DNA of 15,406 nucleotides from Oscillospiraceae bacterium (GTDB lineage Bacteria > Bacillota > Clostridia > Oscillospirales > Ruminococcaceae): the NCBI GenBank assembly GCA_019413245.1, contig DXNX01000019.1, positions 8,945 to 24,350 on the forward strand, given 5' to 3'. Each line of letters starts with the position of its first letter. The stretch's first letter is position 1. Positions 14,809-15,406 of this stretch are shown here, in pieces. The notes below the pieces were generated by a model. That model made no database searches. It saw only the letters and a program-made list of their open reading frames with translations, and was not told the origin of the DNA. Position numbers and translations under genes: made by a program.

Positions 14809-14825
14809 CGCGGCATTTTGCCGCG
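14809..14825 (-). repeat. Hairpin at the start of the hisS leader
   Basis: CGCGGCA and TGCCGCG form a perfect 7-bp stem with a three-base loop, placed within a few bases of the predicted hisS transcription start near 14830. It has no T-run. A 5' hairpin like this can protect an mRNA end. It does not resemble a T-box. Confidence 0.45.
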
Positions 14826-14836
14826 CTGTACTGTAT

Positions 14837-14866
14837 ATGATAGCCCCCGGCCGGTGGTTTTGTCAA
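14837..14866 (-). promoter_or_regulatory. Sigma-A promoter of hisS
   Basis: On the minus strand TTGACA (14866-14861, perfect) and TATCAT (14842-14837, five of six) are 18 bases apart. The predicted leader is about 80 bases, too short for a T-box. The promoter sits in the divergent spacer shared with the MFS gene. Confidence 0.8.
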
Positions 14867-14891
14867 CCGAAAGGACCGCCGCGGCGGGGAA

Positions 14892-14920
14892 TTTTCGGCC
14901 CTGTGGCCGGGAATGATAAT
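14892..14920 (+). promoter_or_regulatory. Possible weak promoter of the MFS gene
   Basis: GATAAT (14915-14920) matches five of six -10 bases. The hexamer 17 bases upstream, TTTTCG (14892-14897), is a poor -35. Transcription from here would start near 14927, just before the GGGGAGGGA ribosome site. Support is weak and rests mainly on position in the divergent spacer. Confidence 0.3.
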
Positions 14921-14948
14921 CCGAAGCCAAAAAGGGGAGGGACCGCAT

Positions 14949-15406
14949 GTGAAAAAGAGCGGAGGTGCGCCGCAGATTCTGGCCGCAGGGGCCGCGGTAC
15001 AGCTGCTCACCGGCATCCCGGCGGCGTGGGGTGTGTTTCAGCGCCCGGTCATGGAGGAATACGCCTTTACCCGGGCCCAGGCCAGCATGGTCTTTGCGGT
15101 GCTGGTGGCGGGATACGGGGTGGGGTGCGCCGTGGGCGGCTTTCTGCAGGACGCCCGTGGGCCCCGCTTCGCCGCCGGCTGGGGTACGCTGCTCATGGGC
15201 GGGGGCTTTCTGCTGGCAGCGGTGGCCCCGGCGGGCAACGCCCCGCTGTTTCTGCTGGCGTACAGCGTCCCGGCCGGGGTGGGCAGCGCCTTTCTGGCCC
15301 CGTCGGTGCTGGCCTGCGTGCAGAAGTGGTACGCCGGGCGCAAGGGCCTGGCCACCGGCGTGACCGGGGCGGCCATGGGGCTTTCGGGGGCTTTCCTCAC
15401 CCCTGT
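14949..15406 (+). CDS. MFS transporter, OFA (oxalate/formate antiporter)-like, 5' part
   Basis: About 152 residues are present before the window edge; full family members have about 400. Four to five hydrophobic segments are visible. The first begins QILAAGAAVQLLTGIPAAWG with GVFQRPVMEEYAFTRAQASM, which resembles the OFA pattern of an early Trp-Gly-x-Phe and a loop before TM2. The MFS loop 2-3 motif appears as GGFLQDARGPRFAA, with D and R-G conserved. CVQKWYAGRKGLATGVTGAAMGLSG is the segment of TM4-5 most typical of OFA and related monocarboxylate carriers. The substrate is unknown. The start is GTG 14949, seven bases behind GGGGAGGGA; in-frame ATG 14913 is possible but has a poor site. An ATG at 14947 in another frame is followed at once by TGA. 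Confidence 0.82.
   Translation, partial: MKKSGGAPQILAAGAAVQLLTGIPAAWGVFQRPVMEEYAFTRAQASMVFAVLVAGYGVGCAVGGFLQDARGPRFAAGWGTLLMGGGFLLAAVAPAGNAPLFLLAYSVPAGVGSAFLAPSVLACVQKWYAGRKGLATGVTGAAMGLSGAFLTP

Noticed and set aside
1..15406. CRISPR arrays, tRNA or rRNA genes, insertion sequences, phage or toxin-antitoxin modules
   Set aside because: No regularly spaced direct repeats, tRNA-like cloverleaf, transposase or integrase motifs, or small paired antitoxin genes were seen on either strand.

Overview
The window is GC-rich, densely coding bacterial DNA. Shine-Dalgarno sites are strong, promoters are of the housekeeping (sigma-A) type, and TTG and GTG starts are used. A complete V/A-type ATPase operon, a DUF4349 lipoprotein, a MATE exporter and an OFA-like MFS transporter together suggest an anaerobic Gram-positive Clostridia member, plausibly a GC-rich gut Oscillospiraceae/Ruminococcaceae. 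That placement is inferred from content and style, not from a marker comparison.

Region 1 (1-8606, + strand) is one V/A-type ATPase operon that runs in from the left. It holds the end of a peripheral-stalk G/H-like coiled-coil gene, then subunits C, I, K (rotor ring c), F (NtpG in Enterococcus naming), E, A (catalytic), B and D. Genes overlap or are closely spaced, and a hairpin plus T-run terminator follows the D gene. The products form a membrane rotary machine: A and B make the nucleotide-binding head, D and F the central shaft, C the adaptor to the K ring, I the stator with the essential arginines, and E with G/H the peripheral stalks. The K subunit has an N-terminal signal-peptide-like segment and an acidic linker before its single two-helix hairpin.

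Region 2 (8561-8971) is the only long gene-free stretch. It holds the operon terminator, a run of strong inverted repeats, a G-poor A/C-rich tract and a near-consensus promoter for aspS.

Region 3 (8972-12281, + strand) is aspS, a composite-hairpin terminator, a MATE-family efflux gene and a bidirectional terminator.

Region 4 (12305-14866, - strand) has a DUF4349 lipoprotein gene with its own extended -10 promoter, then hisS with its own terminator and TTGACA-type promoter. aspS and hisS, often neighbours on one strand in Firmicutes, are here about 2.7 kb apart on opposite strands, and the promoters found leave no room for a T-box leader on either.

Region 5 (14949-15406, + strand) is the start of an MFS transporter, divergent from hisS and cut by the window edge.

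I see no CRISPR array, tRNA, rRNA, insertion sequence or phage gene. Most of the window is ordinary core metabolism. The points most worth a second look are the K-subunit precursor and the palindrome-rich gap before aspS.
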